Below are positions 22,955 to 34,161 of a stretch of DNA of 64,000 nucleotides, piece by piece. The notes below the pieces were generated by a model. That model was not told the DNA's origin. It did not search any database and worked only from the letters and a program-made list of their open reading frames with translations. Source of the DNA: Thozetella sp. PMI_491 (taxonomy: Eukaryota; Ascomycota; Sordariomycetes; Chaetosphaeriales; Chaetosphaeriaceae); NCBI GenBank assembly GCA_021432635.1, contig MU270015.1, forward strand, positions 1,779,860-1,843,859. Direction: 5' to 3'. Made by a program: the position numbers and the translations under genes. Every line of letters starts with the position of its first letter. The first letter of the stretch is position 1.

Positions 22955-24697
22955 ATGCGGTGCTCTTTCGTCGCTTCTGCCGTAGGATGGCTCGCCATTG
23001 CCTTGCCGCCCTTGGGTATTCAATCAGCAGCAGCCTCCGGGACAACTCCCCAGCCTCTATATCCGCATATGAATGGCGATAAACTCTGCAAAAGTTTTCC
23101 TGGAGATCCATCATGGCCATCGGGGAAAGAGTGGGCTGCCCTCAACATGACAGTAGGTGGCCGTCTAGTAGCGACGGTACCACTGGGCTCGCCTTGTCAC
23201 AATCCCAACTACAACGCAGCGGAGTGCGCCACACTACAGTCTGAATGGCGTCAACCGCCCGTTCATTACAACTCTTCATCGTCGGTGATGGCACCCATTT
23301 TTGCCAATCAGAGTTGTGATCCATTTCAACCCCCCAATGGCACGTGTACCTTGGGGAACTATGTGGTATATGCGGTAAACGCGTCAGGGCCAGCCGACAT
23401 CGCCGCCGCGATTCGATTCGCAGATGCCAAAGATGTGCGACTTGTGATTCGCAACACAGGACATGACTATCTTGGCCGATCGACCGGTGCAGGCGCGCTG
23501 GCAGTCTGGACACATCATCTCAAGAGCATTGAGGTTTTGGACTGGCACGATTCTAAGTACAAAGGAAAGGCTCTCAAGATCGGTGCTGGCGTTCAGGGCT
23601 TTGAGGCCGTGAACGCTGCGGCGGCGGAAGGGCTAGTGGTTCTGACAGGGGAGTGTCCCTCAGTTGGAATTGCTGGTGGCTATACCCAAGGAGGCGGACA
23701 CTCTATGCTAAGCTCCGCCTTTGGGCTGTCGGCGGATAACACCCTCGAATTTGAGGCTGTGACTGCAGATGGACGGCTAGTCAAGGCATCACCACAGTCC
23801 AAAGAACACGCAGATCTCTACTGGGCGCTTAGCGGGGGAGGCGCTGGGAACTACGCCGTCGTGTTGTCCACGACGATACGAGCACATGCTGATGTGACGG
23901 TCAGCGGCGCCGGATACCTGATTAATGGTCCCAATACCCCCTATCCAGCCATTGTAGATGCCTTTCACGCGGCGCTTCCGGGGCTCATCGACTCGGGCGC
24001 TATGGTAATCTACTCATACACCAACTCCTCTTTTCGTATCCTCGCCTTGACGGCCTATAACCGGACGCAAGGAGAAGTCGAGGCAATGCTTGCACCATTT
24101 AAGGCCTCGTTGACATCGCTTGCCGTCGCGCCGCAGCCCAACATCACCCAATTCAGCTCGTATCGAGAGCATTTCTTGCACTACTTCGGACCATTCCCAG
24201 AAGGTATCGTGGGAGTCGGGGTCAACTTTTTGGGTGGTCGTCTGGTCTCTCGCGACGGACTTTCTAAAATGGGGCCTGTGGCGCGAGAAATGATGAGGCT
24301 TGGTCTGCTCGTAGCTGGTGTCTCGCTAGACGTTTCGCGTTTCGGCCAGCACAACGCAAACGCAGTGCTTCCGCAGTGGCGCGACAGCATAGTGTCGGCC
24401 ATCCTCCAGCTTCCTTATTCCTTTGACGTCCCGTTTTCTGATATGATTGCCGAGGCAGAGGAAATGACAGACACGGTGATGCCGATAATTGAGAAGGTGA
24501 CTCCTGGGTCTGGCGCTTATATGAATGAGGCAGATTACCGAGATCCCAACTGGAAGACCAACTTCTTCGGAGCTAATTACGACAAGTTGCTAGGGATTAA
24601 GAAAAGGTACGACCCTAAGGGTCTGTTTTACGCCACGGCGGCGGTGAATAGCGACGCATGGACGATCGACTCGAATGGGAGAATGTGCAGGGCATAA
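22955..24697 (+). CDS. secreted FAD-linked oxidoreductase, berberine bridge enzyme type
   Basis: A 580-residue flavoenzyme that oxidises alcohols, sugars or alkaloid-like substrates and reduces oxygen. It has one exon. A signal peptide precedes residue 27 or so (MRCSFVASAVGWLAIALPPL). The FAD_binding_4 domain shows RNTGHDYLGRS, whose His can carry the 8-alpha link, and GECPSVGIAGGYTQGGGHS, whose Cys can carry the 6-S-cysteinyl link. So bicovalent flavin is likely. The C-terminal berberine-bridge motif (YDPKGLFYATAAV) is complete. Several N-glycosylation sites fit export. Such enzymes occur in many fungal biosynthetic clusters; whether it belongs to the one downstream is not shown. Confidence 0.9.
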   Translation: MRCSFVASAVGWLAIALPPLGIQSAAASGTTPQPLYPHMNGDKLCKSFPGDPSWPSGKEWAALNMTVGGRLVATVPLGSPCHNPNYNAAECATLQSEWRQPPVHYNSSSSVMAPIFANQSCDPFQPPNGTCTLGNYVVYAVNASGPADIAAAIRFADAKDVRLVIRNTGHDYLGRSTGAGALAVWTHHLKSIEVLDWHDSKYKGKALKIGAGVQGFEAVNAAAAEGLVVLTGECPSVGIAGGYTQGGGHSMLSSAFGLSADNTLEFEAVTADGRLVKASPQSKEHADLYWALSGGGAGNYAVVLSTTIRAHADVTVSGAGYLINGPNTPYPAIVDAFHAALPGLIDSGAMVIYSYTNSSFRILALTAYNRTQGEVEAMLAPFKASLTSLAVAPQPNITQFSSYREHFLHYFGPFPEGIVGVGVNFLGGRLVSRDGLSKMGPVAREMMRLGLLVAGVSLDVSRFGQHNANAVLPQWRDSIVSAILQLPYSFDVPFSDMIAEAEEMTDTVMPIIEKVTPGSGAYMNEADYRDPNWKTNFFGANYDKLLGIKKRYDPKGLFYATAAVNSDAWTIDSNGRMCRA

Positions 24698-25068
24698 CAC
24701 GGATGAAAAGCGAAAGATCATTTGCTGGGCCCAGATTACGGTTTAGAGCCCGGGCCTGCGTGTTTTCCCCTATTGTGGCTACATCGAACGGGAGTCAGAT
24801 GGGCACATATAGAGCAGGCCGAAAACAGCCATTCCTCGAGAAATTCAGATGCTCAATTGGATCATCATTCGTATTTGTTGCCTGATTAAGCTTGAGCAAC
24901 TACTAAAAGATACAAGCCCATGCACATATCTGGTGGAGTGGGCAGGCTTAGAACAAATGCCGAATGAGGGCGACGCACAGCGCTCGACTGCGGGTTACTA
25001 TGGACACATATTTATACAGTAAGTTGGATCAACCGGTACTCCAAACCCTTTGTTTCTTCCCACTCCAT
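24698..25068. other. intergenic between convergent genes
   Basis: 371 bases of 3' flank for the flavoenzyme and the PXB-like gene. No gene seen. Confidence 0.4.
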
Positions 25069-27082
25069 TCAAATATTTGCCGCTTTGGATGCTAAGTGAG
25101 TCCTGAATGGCCCCAAGAATGAAACTAGTACCATGCTGACATCGGGTGCTTCATTGAGGTTCGCCATGACGCCGGCGGCGATGTCAGTATCAGTTTTAAT
25201 CTCAGCAAGCTCTTCTGGCTTCTCAGCACTAGAGTCCTTCTTAGAATTTGAGATTCGTCCGAGTTTCACCTCTCGCCCACGACGGACTGGTCCTCGGATA
25301 GTTGCTGGGGTGATGCGGGTAGCATCTAGTAAAGACTCCCAGCGGGGAATGATAAGACCAGATCCAAGCGAAGTCTTGGAGTCCTCCTTCAGGATCTGCT
25401 GCAGCTGCTTCAGAGACGTCTCACGCAGCCGGGATAGATATGCGGCGTGTGCGTCCAAGGCTGACCGAGCAGTCCCTTGCTCGCGGGGCGGCAACTGGTC
25501 AAATGCGTCAAGCAAAGCGAGTGCTAACTCTCTGGGGACGTCGTTGCTGTTGCTCAGGCCCTCGGAGGGGAACTGGGAGAGTGCATTCTGGCACAGCTTC
25601 TTGATATCCTCGGCTAAGGAAGGGCACTTCTTGGCACCATCGTGTAGCATGCCCCAAGTGAAGGGCAGTTGGCGCTTCAAAAGGCCAACGAAATTCTCGA
25701 TGGACGGCGTGTAGCCCTTCTTGATCTTGGCCGTCTTGATCAGGTCCCCGGTAAACGACTTCTGCAGCTTGATCGCCTGGCCCATGTCAAACTTGCCCTT
25801 GGAGAGGACCTGCAAGATAGGTTCGAAAAGCTTCATCCCCTCCCGGACCATGTCGCTCATCAGGTCTGGCTCTTGTGTGACCATGGCGTCGATGCCTTGG
25901 CGCCGGTCCCGGATTGCTAGGAGACATTGGTAGTACTCCTGCGTCATATCATGATGCTCTATGGATATGGAGGCGTAGTCGACGTGGTAAGCCTCTAGGA
26001 TGGCGGAGACGATGGAGATACCTTGCTCTTGGCTCCTGAGTCGGACGCGCTCCTGAGTGGCGAATGGCTGCTTGGTGTAGTCCTCAATGGCGCCGAGGAT
26101 CTTGCCAGGGCCACTTTTGGCCTTCTCAATCTTGCGAGCCCTCTTCTCGAACACGGAAATGTCCCAGCCGATGGCCTTGGAGGTAATACTATTGTGAAAT
26201 TAATATTGGAATCTTTCTGGTACTTCGCACAACAATGAAGATCACTCACGTCTGGAGGAGATTCTTGCCATTCACCTTGGCAAGCAAGACCTTCGTCATT
26301 GCGTTCATCATGGCAGAAACGTTGCCTATGCGAACGGTCTGTTTAATGATGGTATAAGGCGTTAAAGTATCTACCAGATCTATCATCTGCAAGAAGGTCT
26401 GGCCGTCAATCATGACCACAAAGAAGTGGTGCATTATAGTTGCAGCTCTGTAGTCCTATTAGTTTTCTTTTGCGACTTCTGTAAGCCTTATGGCGACTCA
26501 CTGTACAATCACCAGTTCGAGCGCGGCGCGCGCAACTGGTGGTAGATCATCAATATTGCCTGACTTTATCACGCTGTCGAAGACCTCGTCGAGCAAGTTG
26601 CCATGCATCATCCCATCCACCGCATCGTCCCAAGCCCGCTCGAGATCGTCCGCCTTTGAGTGGTTGTACCTGCCACCTGCTTGTCTCGGATGATCGGCTC
26701 GTGCCTTGCCAGCCAGAACACCGCGGGCAAGGGACTCGACCATGGCAGACATAGCCGTTGCTCCTGACTTGCGCAGTCCCATGATGCCTTTGTCGTAACT
26801 ATCGGACAGGTTCGCAGCAGAGAGTCGCTGCAGGGCTGCGGCCATGTTGGACCACATAGAATCACTGAGCAGTTCCCGTTGCATAAACTTCTCCGCTAGC
26901 AGTTGCAGGACGGGATATGGCGTTGGGCCACCCCCGGTGGACCCAGTAAATGGCGGTCCGAAACATTTCACTGCATCTGGATTTCTCAGATGCTGAAACT
27001 CGGCATAGCTCTGGTAGTGGGTTAGAACATCCAAGAGAGCCTGGAGCTGGACTGGGTCGAGAGAAGGCGTAGCTGACGGCAT
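25069..27082 (-). CDS. PXB/DUF3818-like protein lacking a PX domain
   Basis: A 632-residue intracellular protein in three exons (introns 26448-26501 and 26189-26249). The N-terminal third (LDPVQLQALLDVLTHYQSYA, FGPPF, then NLSDSYDKGIMGLRKSGAT) resembles the PX-associated domain that precedes the PX domain in large fungal phosphoinositide-binding proteins. The C-terminal part (VLLAKVNGKNLLQT, IGWDISVFEKRARKIEKAKS) resembles DUF3818, which follows PX in those proteins. Here the two meet directly, with no PX between them. The full-length proteins are thought to act on membranes. This shorter paralogue may have lost lipid binding. Family assignment rests on my memory of the pattern. Confidence 0.62.
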
Positions 27083-27200
27083 CTTGTCTAATATTTGTTA
27101 TAGCTCGATCAATCATGGACTAGGTAGATACTGACTGCGATTGTTCTGAGATGGAGATGCCCATTCTAATTCTAGCTCGAGTCGTCGCTGTCGTATTCGC
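27083..27200 (-). promoter_or_regulatory. 5' leader of the PXB-like gene
   Basis: Leader between the likely transcription start region and ATG 27082. No upstream ATG competes in a long frame. Confidence 0.3.
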
Positions 27201-27208
27201 CTTTTATA
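27201..27208 (-). promoter_or_regulatory. TATA box of the PXB-like gene
   Basis: TATAAAAG on the minus strand, about 120 bases before the start codon. Confidence 0.5.
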
Positions 27209-28984
27209 TCATGCCATGGCGGCCTGAGAGTATAGTAGGTCGCCTAACTCTTGGCTAAGCTACATAGACCAAACATGCGACAAACCAGCCTCTCCGCCGT
27301 GATGTTTCGGGCGCCGAAACGTGATTTTATTGGGCGGTTGGGCCGGTATAGAGATAGGACGAAACTCAGACCGCAACCGCGACTTAACATCTCTCCAATG
27401 TGCCGAAGAAGGAAATAGCATGAGATAATTAGCTCCGCCACCAATGCAGCACTGCCCTAAACGGCGTCCGATGTATGTGCTGCCCTATCTAATTTCATGG
27501 AGTAGTTAGGCTGAGTAGAAAGCCTTGCCATCCTGCTATATTCTTCCCCTTTGGGAAGCCCATGCGCATAATTTAGTATCAAGGCTCTGGTGGCTGAATA
27601 ACTTCGGCATTCTCCAATTCTAGGTAACCAAAGTATCCAAGCATGCACCTTAGTATTGTTCTTACTGTCCTCCTTTTTTTCTGCTGTATCTTGCAGATTT
27701 CACTTTAATGCATGAACAGGATGCATGCTGCCATCCCAAGGTGGTGTGCGGGGATATGAAGGCTAGACCCCAAGTAGGCAATTACGCCACCCCGAGCATG
27801 GTTAGGGTAGATGGTACCAGTGATGTAAGATGAAGTAACCCACACGGGATAAAGTACCGAGTGGCATGACTGCACAGAGTGTTAGCATCGCCACGATTGG
27901 CGCCTACAACAATACGTCGGTCTTGCGATCTCACTTCAGCCTCAGCGAGGCATGCGAAACGACGAAGAGAGAGAGGGTCATCAAACCTCGGTTGATTTCG
28001 CGAGCGGAGTAAGCAGCCTAACCCTGCGCTCGGTGATGCACTAGTGCCCTGTGATATTGAAATCACGGCTATCGAGATTCGGCTGTCGAGACCCGCCTTG
28101 TGATTCTCCTCTAAGCCTCTTTCTAAAGTCCAAAATTCATGTTTCCCCATTCAGGAAGACTTCTGCGTAAGGATTCAGCGGTTCAACCCCGCGAGTGGTC
28201 GTCGATGAGCAGCGCCCCGGACCGGCTGTCAATAATATTGGCACGACGCGCAAGCATTTGCTAGAATCTCGCGACTCTTGTCCAATAGCAGTATCAAGGA
28301 GTACGTCTAGCTCTCGATACGGATGTTGAACCCGACGCAGCGTAGGTGAGCTTGTGGCGGTATAGTACTTCGGGATGATTACTTGTGACTTGCCACTTCG
28401 CTATTGGTATCCTAAGACCCTCGGTTGTATCAGGGTCGATCTATTGGATGTGAAGACCTTGGAATGATTCTCGGAGGATTGCTAGGAAGAGCTAGGAGCG
28501 AAGGCATGCAGGCCCGGACGAAGTTTAACCTATCTAGAGCAAACTTGTCGTCCCATCAAATCCCGAAGGTTCCCGAGAAGCCTTGCCGAATAACATGAAG
28601 GAGAAACCATCGCACGGGCGCGAAATATTTTCCTTTGATGTTCCGAATCCAAAGAAAGGTCGACGGCGACGGTGGCTACCGGGGTGGTGGCGGCGGGGCC
28701 AAAGTGTGGTCCAAATCACTCATGTAACCCTCCTTTCGTGCGACATGCTTATGGCGAGTTGGCCACCAAAACGGTACCATCCAGTCAAAACCCAGAGTGA
28801 TCTTCGAATCAAATCTTCGGTTCACGCATACGACTCAAGCATAAGGCCCCCTTTATTTTTGACTTGCCTGAATCCCCGTCCTCGTCCTCGACTCTATCTG
28901 CTGCTAGCTCTACTGAAACACACTCCTCGAGAATTGACAGACATCCAGAGAAATCCTCGATACTACGTTCAAAAGAGAGCGACA
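27209..28984. other. gene-poor stretch upstream of the adenylating enzyme
   Basis: A minus-strand open frame at 27782-28150 (123 codons from an ATG) has no family features I know. The rest is AT-neutral intergenic DNA and the long upstream region of the next gene. Confidence 0.35.
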
Positions 28985-30823
28985 ATGACGACTACAACTA
29001 CAGAGATCAGTATGGATGTCGAGAAGACATCTCTTCTAGCTAGTTCCAACTCTGTTCTCAGCTCCGGTCCCGATAGGTTGCTTCCGCAGATCGTTGAATC
29101 TAACGCAGACGTCTACCCCAAGAAGATATATGCTATATTCCCACGTGCAGAAGATAAAACCGACGAGTATCGGCAGTTGAATTACCAACAGTTTGCTAAT
29201 TCAATCAACCGCGCCGCGTGGTGGCTGGATTCGACTCTAGGGACGAAGTTGGAACCATTCGAGACCTTCACCTACATTGGCCCTAAGGACGTTCGGTATA
29301 GCGTCTTGGCAATAGCTGCCATCAAAGCCGAGCGCAAAGTAAGTTCATATCATTTACATCCACTATGGACAAGTCACACTGACAGTTTAGGTTTTGTTCC
29401 CATCGCCATTCAGCTCGATCGAGGGGCTTCACTCACTCCTGGAGACAACCAAGTGCAAGAATATTATTCGGCCCCCGTCCTTTGCTGAACTCCCGCTGCT
29501 AGCCGGTGCTGCTGCTCTCAAGGAGCTTCGGATACACGATATGCTCTCCATGGACGAGCTGCTGTCAGAGGAACCAGCGCAGCAGTATCTGTACGACAAG
29601 TCTTATGCGGAGGCAAAAGATGACCCTGTCATGATTGTTCATACTTCTGGCACCACTGGTCAGTCTCGTCAGCGATGGGGATACCGAGACCCGTAGTACT
29701 GACAGGTACTAGGGAACCCAAAACCGCTCTTCTACACAAACGGCTCCCTGGCAGCTTACGATGCGCAAAGGTACATGCCGGATGGTAATGGCCCGATGTG
29801 GTGGCACCTCATCACTGGCACGACTATCTTCTCGCCCATGCCAACCCTTCATGCAAGTACTCTTTCAAGATCTTCATTATGTGAATGTATTCGCTCACAA
29901 GGTCCTAGGTGGCCGGAATTTTCGGAACCCTAATTCTCACTATTTTCTTCGATGCTACAGTGGTTCTTGGGCCCGGCAATCGGCCGCTCTCGGCGGATGT
30001 GGTCAAGAGGGTACATAGGGCGGTGAAACTCGATGGTGGCCTTTACCCCCCATCAATCCTAGAGGAGCTGTGCAAGTCCAAGGAAGGGATAGACCTTCTC
30101 GCTCAGTTGAAATTCGTCATGTTCACGGGAGCGCCCCTGTCGAAGGCCGCCGGAGATGCCATTGCGAGCCACGCCAAACTACACAATATGATCGGAAGCA
30201 CTGAGCTGGGTGTCTTCCCAGTCACCCTTTCGCGTTCGGACGAATGGGAGTATTACAACTTCAGCCCACTGTTTGGATACCAAATGGAAAAGCTTGTGGA
30301 CCGCGAGGGGTACGAGCTAGTTCTGCATCGAGACCCAGCACTGCACCGCTTTCAGAGCGTTTTCCATCTCTACCCTGACATCTCTGAGTATCGCACGAAG
30401 GACTCTTTTATACCGCATCCCACGAAGCCAGGGCTTTGGAAGTACCATGGGCGCATTGACGATCTGATTATTCTTTCTCACGGAGAAGACTTGGCGCCCG
30501 TGGAAATGGAAAAGATGATCGGGCAGCATCTCGCCATTGCAGGCGTCGTGATTGGGGGCGAAGGCCGTCATGCTCCATTCGTCATTGTTGAACGATCCGA
30601 AAATTTTGATGTTCCAGAGGAGGAAGAAGAGGAACTTCTGGACCAGTTATGGCCCTCCTTCGTGGAAGCCAATAAGTGCTGTTCGAAATACGTTCAGCTA
30701 CAGAAGTCATTGGTGCTTTTCACGAAACCTGACAAGCCGCTCGCCCGGACACTGAAGGGTAGCATCAGCAGGCAGAAGAGCCTGGAACTGTATCGGGCAG
30801 AGGTCGACTCGCTATATGCATAA
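28985..30823 (+). CDS. stand-alone adenylating enzyme (ANL superfamily, NRPS-like A domain)
   Basis: Activates a carboxylic acid as acyl-AMP and, perhaps, passes it to CoA or a carrier. Four exons give 558 residues; introns are 29339-29390, 29659-29712 and 29853-29908. The last begins with GC, not GT. Core motifs: A3 MIVHTSGTTG at 199-208, the A5-like IGSTELG around 349-355, GRIDDLIIL with Asp438, and the A10 lysine in TLKGSISR (Lys537). The early sequence (YIGPKDVRYSVLAIAAIKAE, then FPSPFSSIEG) is that of fungal NRPS-like and aminoadipate-reductase-like A domains. Those usually continue into a carrier and a reductase domain. Here the protein stops after the A domain, and a separate reductase lies 6.6 kb downstream. 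Confidence 0.85.
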
Positions 30824-31715
30824 CCAAGAACGGAGTAGTTCGAATGCTATGTAGTACCTTATTGCACTCTACTAAGAGAAATCTCCGATTACAATACCGT
30901 GCTTCTATTCCCTGTCAAATCTGCAGGATCTCGATCTGGCACTTACACGGCGGATCTTGGGCCATCCTACCTCCGTAACTATGCTCAGACAACATTGCTC
31001 GTATGCCTCCCCGTGTCCTGTGACTGGTCGGCTGTACGCCGGGGCGAGGCTTCCGAGGCAATGGTGTGCTTAGCAAGGGGTTAGTACCATTTTCTCAGCC
31101 AGTAGTAGAGCAGTATAGCTATCGTAAGCTTGGGGGCACACAAATATTGGCTCACTGCATGGACTAAACACCGACAGTCAAGGCCGGGCAGCCCACCATC
31201 TATCCAGCCTCGTCGTTCCTGGTCCATTGCACGACCCCTCTACTTTTTTCTCGTCGGTGATACTTCGCAAGCCCCATTTTTGGAATCTGACTTACCGTAT
31301 ATGTTAGACGAAACGGCATCTCACTGGCTGTTATGGGTCTCTGGGCTCTCGTGAACTAAGCGAAACTTGCATCGGGGTTTGGAAGTTAGTCCATCAGCCT
31401 AGTGGCGCAAGAAGTCGTCGCCACCAAAAGCAGAATTCGGCTTGATTACCTGATCCAGTGTTATCATCGCGATTAGTTGTATCCTACGTATCGTAGGGAT
31501 GCCATTGGAGGCGTACTCGACGCTAGAGCGTTTCTCCTGCTAATCTATCTCTCTTCTTGCTAGACTACAGAACCGTCCGCAAAACAATCACCACCACGAT
31601 CAACATCTCATACCTAAGAATTCCGAGCCAAGGAAGCGAGACTGATCTAAAGGGGTCGCTAAAGGACATATCTTTTGAACCCAAACTGCTACGCCTCTTT
31701 GGCCCCCCAATCAAG
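30824..31715. promoter_or_regulatory. promoter region of the ammonia-lyase gene
   Basis: 892 bases between two co-directional genes. An open frame precedes ATG 31716 in the same phase but begins with TTG, so it is read as leader. No clear TATA box. Confidence 0.4.
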
Positions 31716-34037
31716 ATGGATGCAAACCGACACGCGGAAGTAACGCTATCGACATGGAATCGTTTGAACAAGCTGAACATCGCTGGCGGTGGCAACGTCT
31801 TCATAGATGGAAATTCGTTGTCTATCGCGGATGTGGTTGCCTCAGCACGGTACAATTAATCTAGCCAATCGACAATCGTTGATTGCTAACGCTCCCCGTA
31901 AGGTACTGCCGTCCAGTGAAGATGGACGGCTTCGCTACCACCATGGAAAGAGTGGATAGTAGCTCCGCCTACCTTCACAAACTACTCGACCAGGGTGAAG
32001 CGTTTTATGGTAAGAATCCAGCTCTTGGTGATCGAAATATGGTCTCACACAGGGCGTAGGTGTCACCACCGGTTTTGGGGGCAGTGCCAATACACGCTCT
32101 GCAGATACAAATGGACTACAGACTGCACTTATGCAAATGCAACACTGCGGTGTGCTCGCTAGTCACAGGTCGGGGATAAAGATGAGAAAGAACCACGACT
32201 CGACCAGCATGACGTCAATGCCTGAAGCCTGGGTGCGGGCTGCCATGCTCGTTAGATGCAACACACTAATCCGTGGCCACTCGGCGGTGAGGTACAGCAT
32301 CATAAAGATGCTCGAGCGGCTGATCAATGAGGACTATGTCCCCTTGGTTCCTTTAAGAGGGAGTATTTCTGCGTCCGGAGATTTGAGCCCACTTTCCTAC
32401 ATATCAGGCGTCCTAGAGGGCAACCCGAAACTATCCGTATGGACTGGACAAGACGAATCTAGGGCATTGATCAGCGCTAACCAAGCGCTGGAGGATCTCC
32501 ATCTGGATCCGGTCACCTTTGGGCCCAAGGAGGCCCTGGGCCTTATCAATGGAACCGCGGTCTCGGCAGGAGTAGCGGCTCTAGCATTGAATGAGGTCCA
32601 TCAGCTTGCCGTCCTATCTCAGGCTCTTACCGCAATGGGCGTGGAGGCTCTCTGTGGAACTGCTGAGAGTTTTCATCCGTTCCTGGCTCAAGTTCGCCCC
32701 CACCCCGGCCAGATTGAAGCTGCCCGTAACATACGGGGCTTTCTTCGAGGCTCTCGTTTGGCCAAGGAGTGCATCCCGTCTGCCAGCTTAAAACATTCCG
32801 ACGCTCTCTGGCAGGATCGGTATCCATTACGAACCTCTACACAATGGATCGGTCCATTGTTGGAGGATCTGGTGCTCGCGCACGACCAGATCACTACCGA
32901 ATTGAACTCAACTACAGACAATCCTGTGGTGGACATGCAGGAAGGCAGAATCATACACGGCGGGAACTTCCAGGCCGTTGCAGTGACCTCAGCCATGGAA
33001 AAGGCACGGTCTGCGCTCCAAATGATGGGGAAGATGCTGTTTGCCCAGTGCACGGAGCTCATGAGCCCAAATATGAGCAATGGCCTCCCCCCAAACCTGG
33101 TATTTGATGAACCTAGCATCTCCTACTCCTTCAAAGGTAAGTATTCCATCCGCATCGTGACTTGAAAGATGTGACTGGCCCCTGACATATGCTCGGAGTA
33201 GGCATTGACATCGCCATGGCTGCCTACACTTCAGAACTAGGCTTTTTGTCCCACCCCGTCGGGCCACACGTGCAGAGTGCCGAGATGGCAAATCAAGCAA
33301 TCAACTCTCTGGCTCTTATCTCGGCTCGTTATACCCACACTGCAATTGACCTCTTCTCGATGCTGGCTGCTTCTTCTATCTATGCCCTGTGCCAAGCACT
33401 TGACCTCCGGGTGCTGCAGGTTCGCTTCCACGAGAAGACAAAATCTGCATTGAGCAACATGACAAAGGAGATATTTGGGCCCCTTCTAACCGAAGAATCG
33501 CTGGACGAGCTCTTTGCTTTGGTCTGGGGCCATGTTGTCTATCAGCTGGCTGCCACGGCCACCCAAGACTCTAGCACAAGGTTTCAGAACGTTGCGGAGT
33601 CGGCGCAAGCCGTCTTCTTGACCAACCTACCAGCTTCTAAGTTCCTAGACATTGATTCTATGTCAGGTGAGGTGGCTGCAATTCGGCTATGGGCACTCCG
33701 TGCACCTCTTCTGATGCAGAAGGAGTTCGAAGAGGCTCGCCGTATGGCCGTTGCGGATTGCAATACGTCGGCTTACCTAGGCAGCGTCTCCAGGGCAATC
33801 TATGAGCATGTGCGCGTCCAGATGGCAATACCTTTAAACAGAGGCCTCATAGATCATCCATCCGTAGCAAGACATGCCTTAAGTAATGGCAATGAGAATC
33901 ACGTAAATATGGGTGGTGTTGCCGGAGGTCATGGAGTTCTAATTGGGGATTGCGTGACCCAGATCTACACCTCCATTCGCTCTGGGGAGTTACTTGGGGC
34001 TGTCATGGGCTGTCTGTCGGAGCTTGGTGAGGAATAG
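31716..34037 (+). CDS. MIO-type aromatic amino acid ammonia-lyase (PAL/HAL family)
   Basis: Eliminates ammonia from an aromatic amino acid, in the best-known case turning phenylalanine into cinnamate. Four exons, 717 residues, the usual fungal length; introns are 31850-31902, 32010-32059 and 33137-33201. The self-forming MIO cofactor comes from Ala185-Ser186-Gly187 in GSISASGDLSPLSY. The catalytic loop Tyr80 is in YGVTTGFGG and NSTTDNPVV carries the substrate Asn region. At the selectivity pair, fungal PAL/TAL usually has His-Gln; here it is Met107-Gln108 (ALMQMQHCG). So substrate preference may differ from phenylalanine/tyrosine. Aminomutase activity cannot be excluded. The gene is flanked by the adenylating enzyme and a membrane protein. 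Confidence 0.88.
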
Positions 34038-34161
34038 GCACTCTGTTATGCTTCTACGCCGTCAATTCCAGTACGAATATTCTCTAATATGAATAAATAT
34101 CAGTCTCTAAAGTGAAGGTGACTGATGACTTGCATCTATCTGAACTAGATACCTTCCCAGT

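Noticed and set aside
22955-24697. Flavoenzyme as the missing alkyl-glycerone-phosphate synthase for an ether-lipid route with the reductase-acyltransferase
   Set aside because: It has a signal peptide and the His/Cys bicovalent flavin pattern of berberine bridge enzymes, unlike the synthase.
25133-25920. Plus-strand open frames of 193 and 83 codons opposite the PXB-like gene
   Set aside because: They are antisense to a gene with clear family sequence and show no domain of their own.
27782-28150. Minus-strand ATG-led frame of 123 codons
   Set aside because: No family feature, no splice partner and no neighbour context; kept only as a note in the gap.
28160-28210. GCGGTTCAACCCCGC resembling a tRNA T arm
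   Set aside because: The arm pairs, but no acceptor stem or anticodon arm can be placed upstream.
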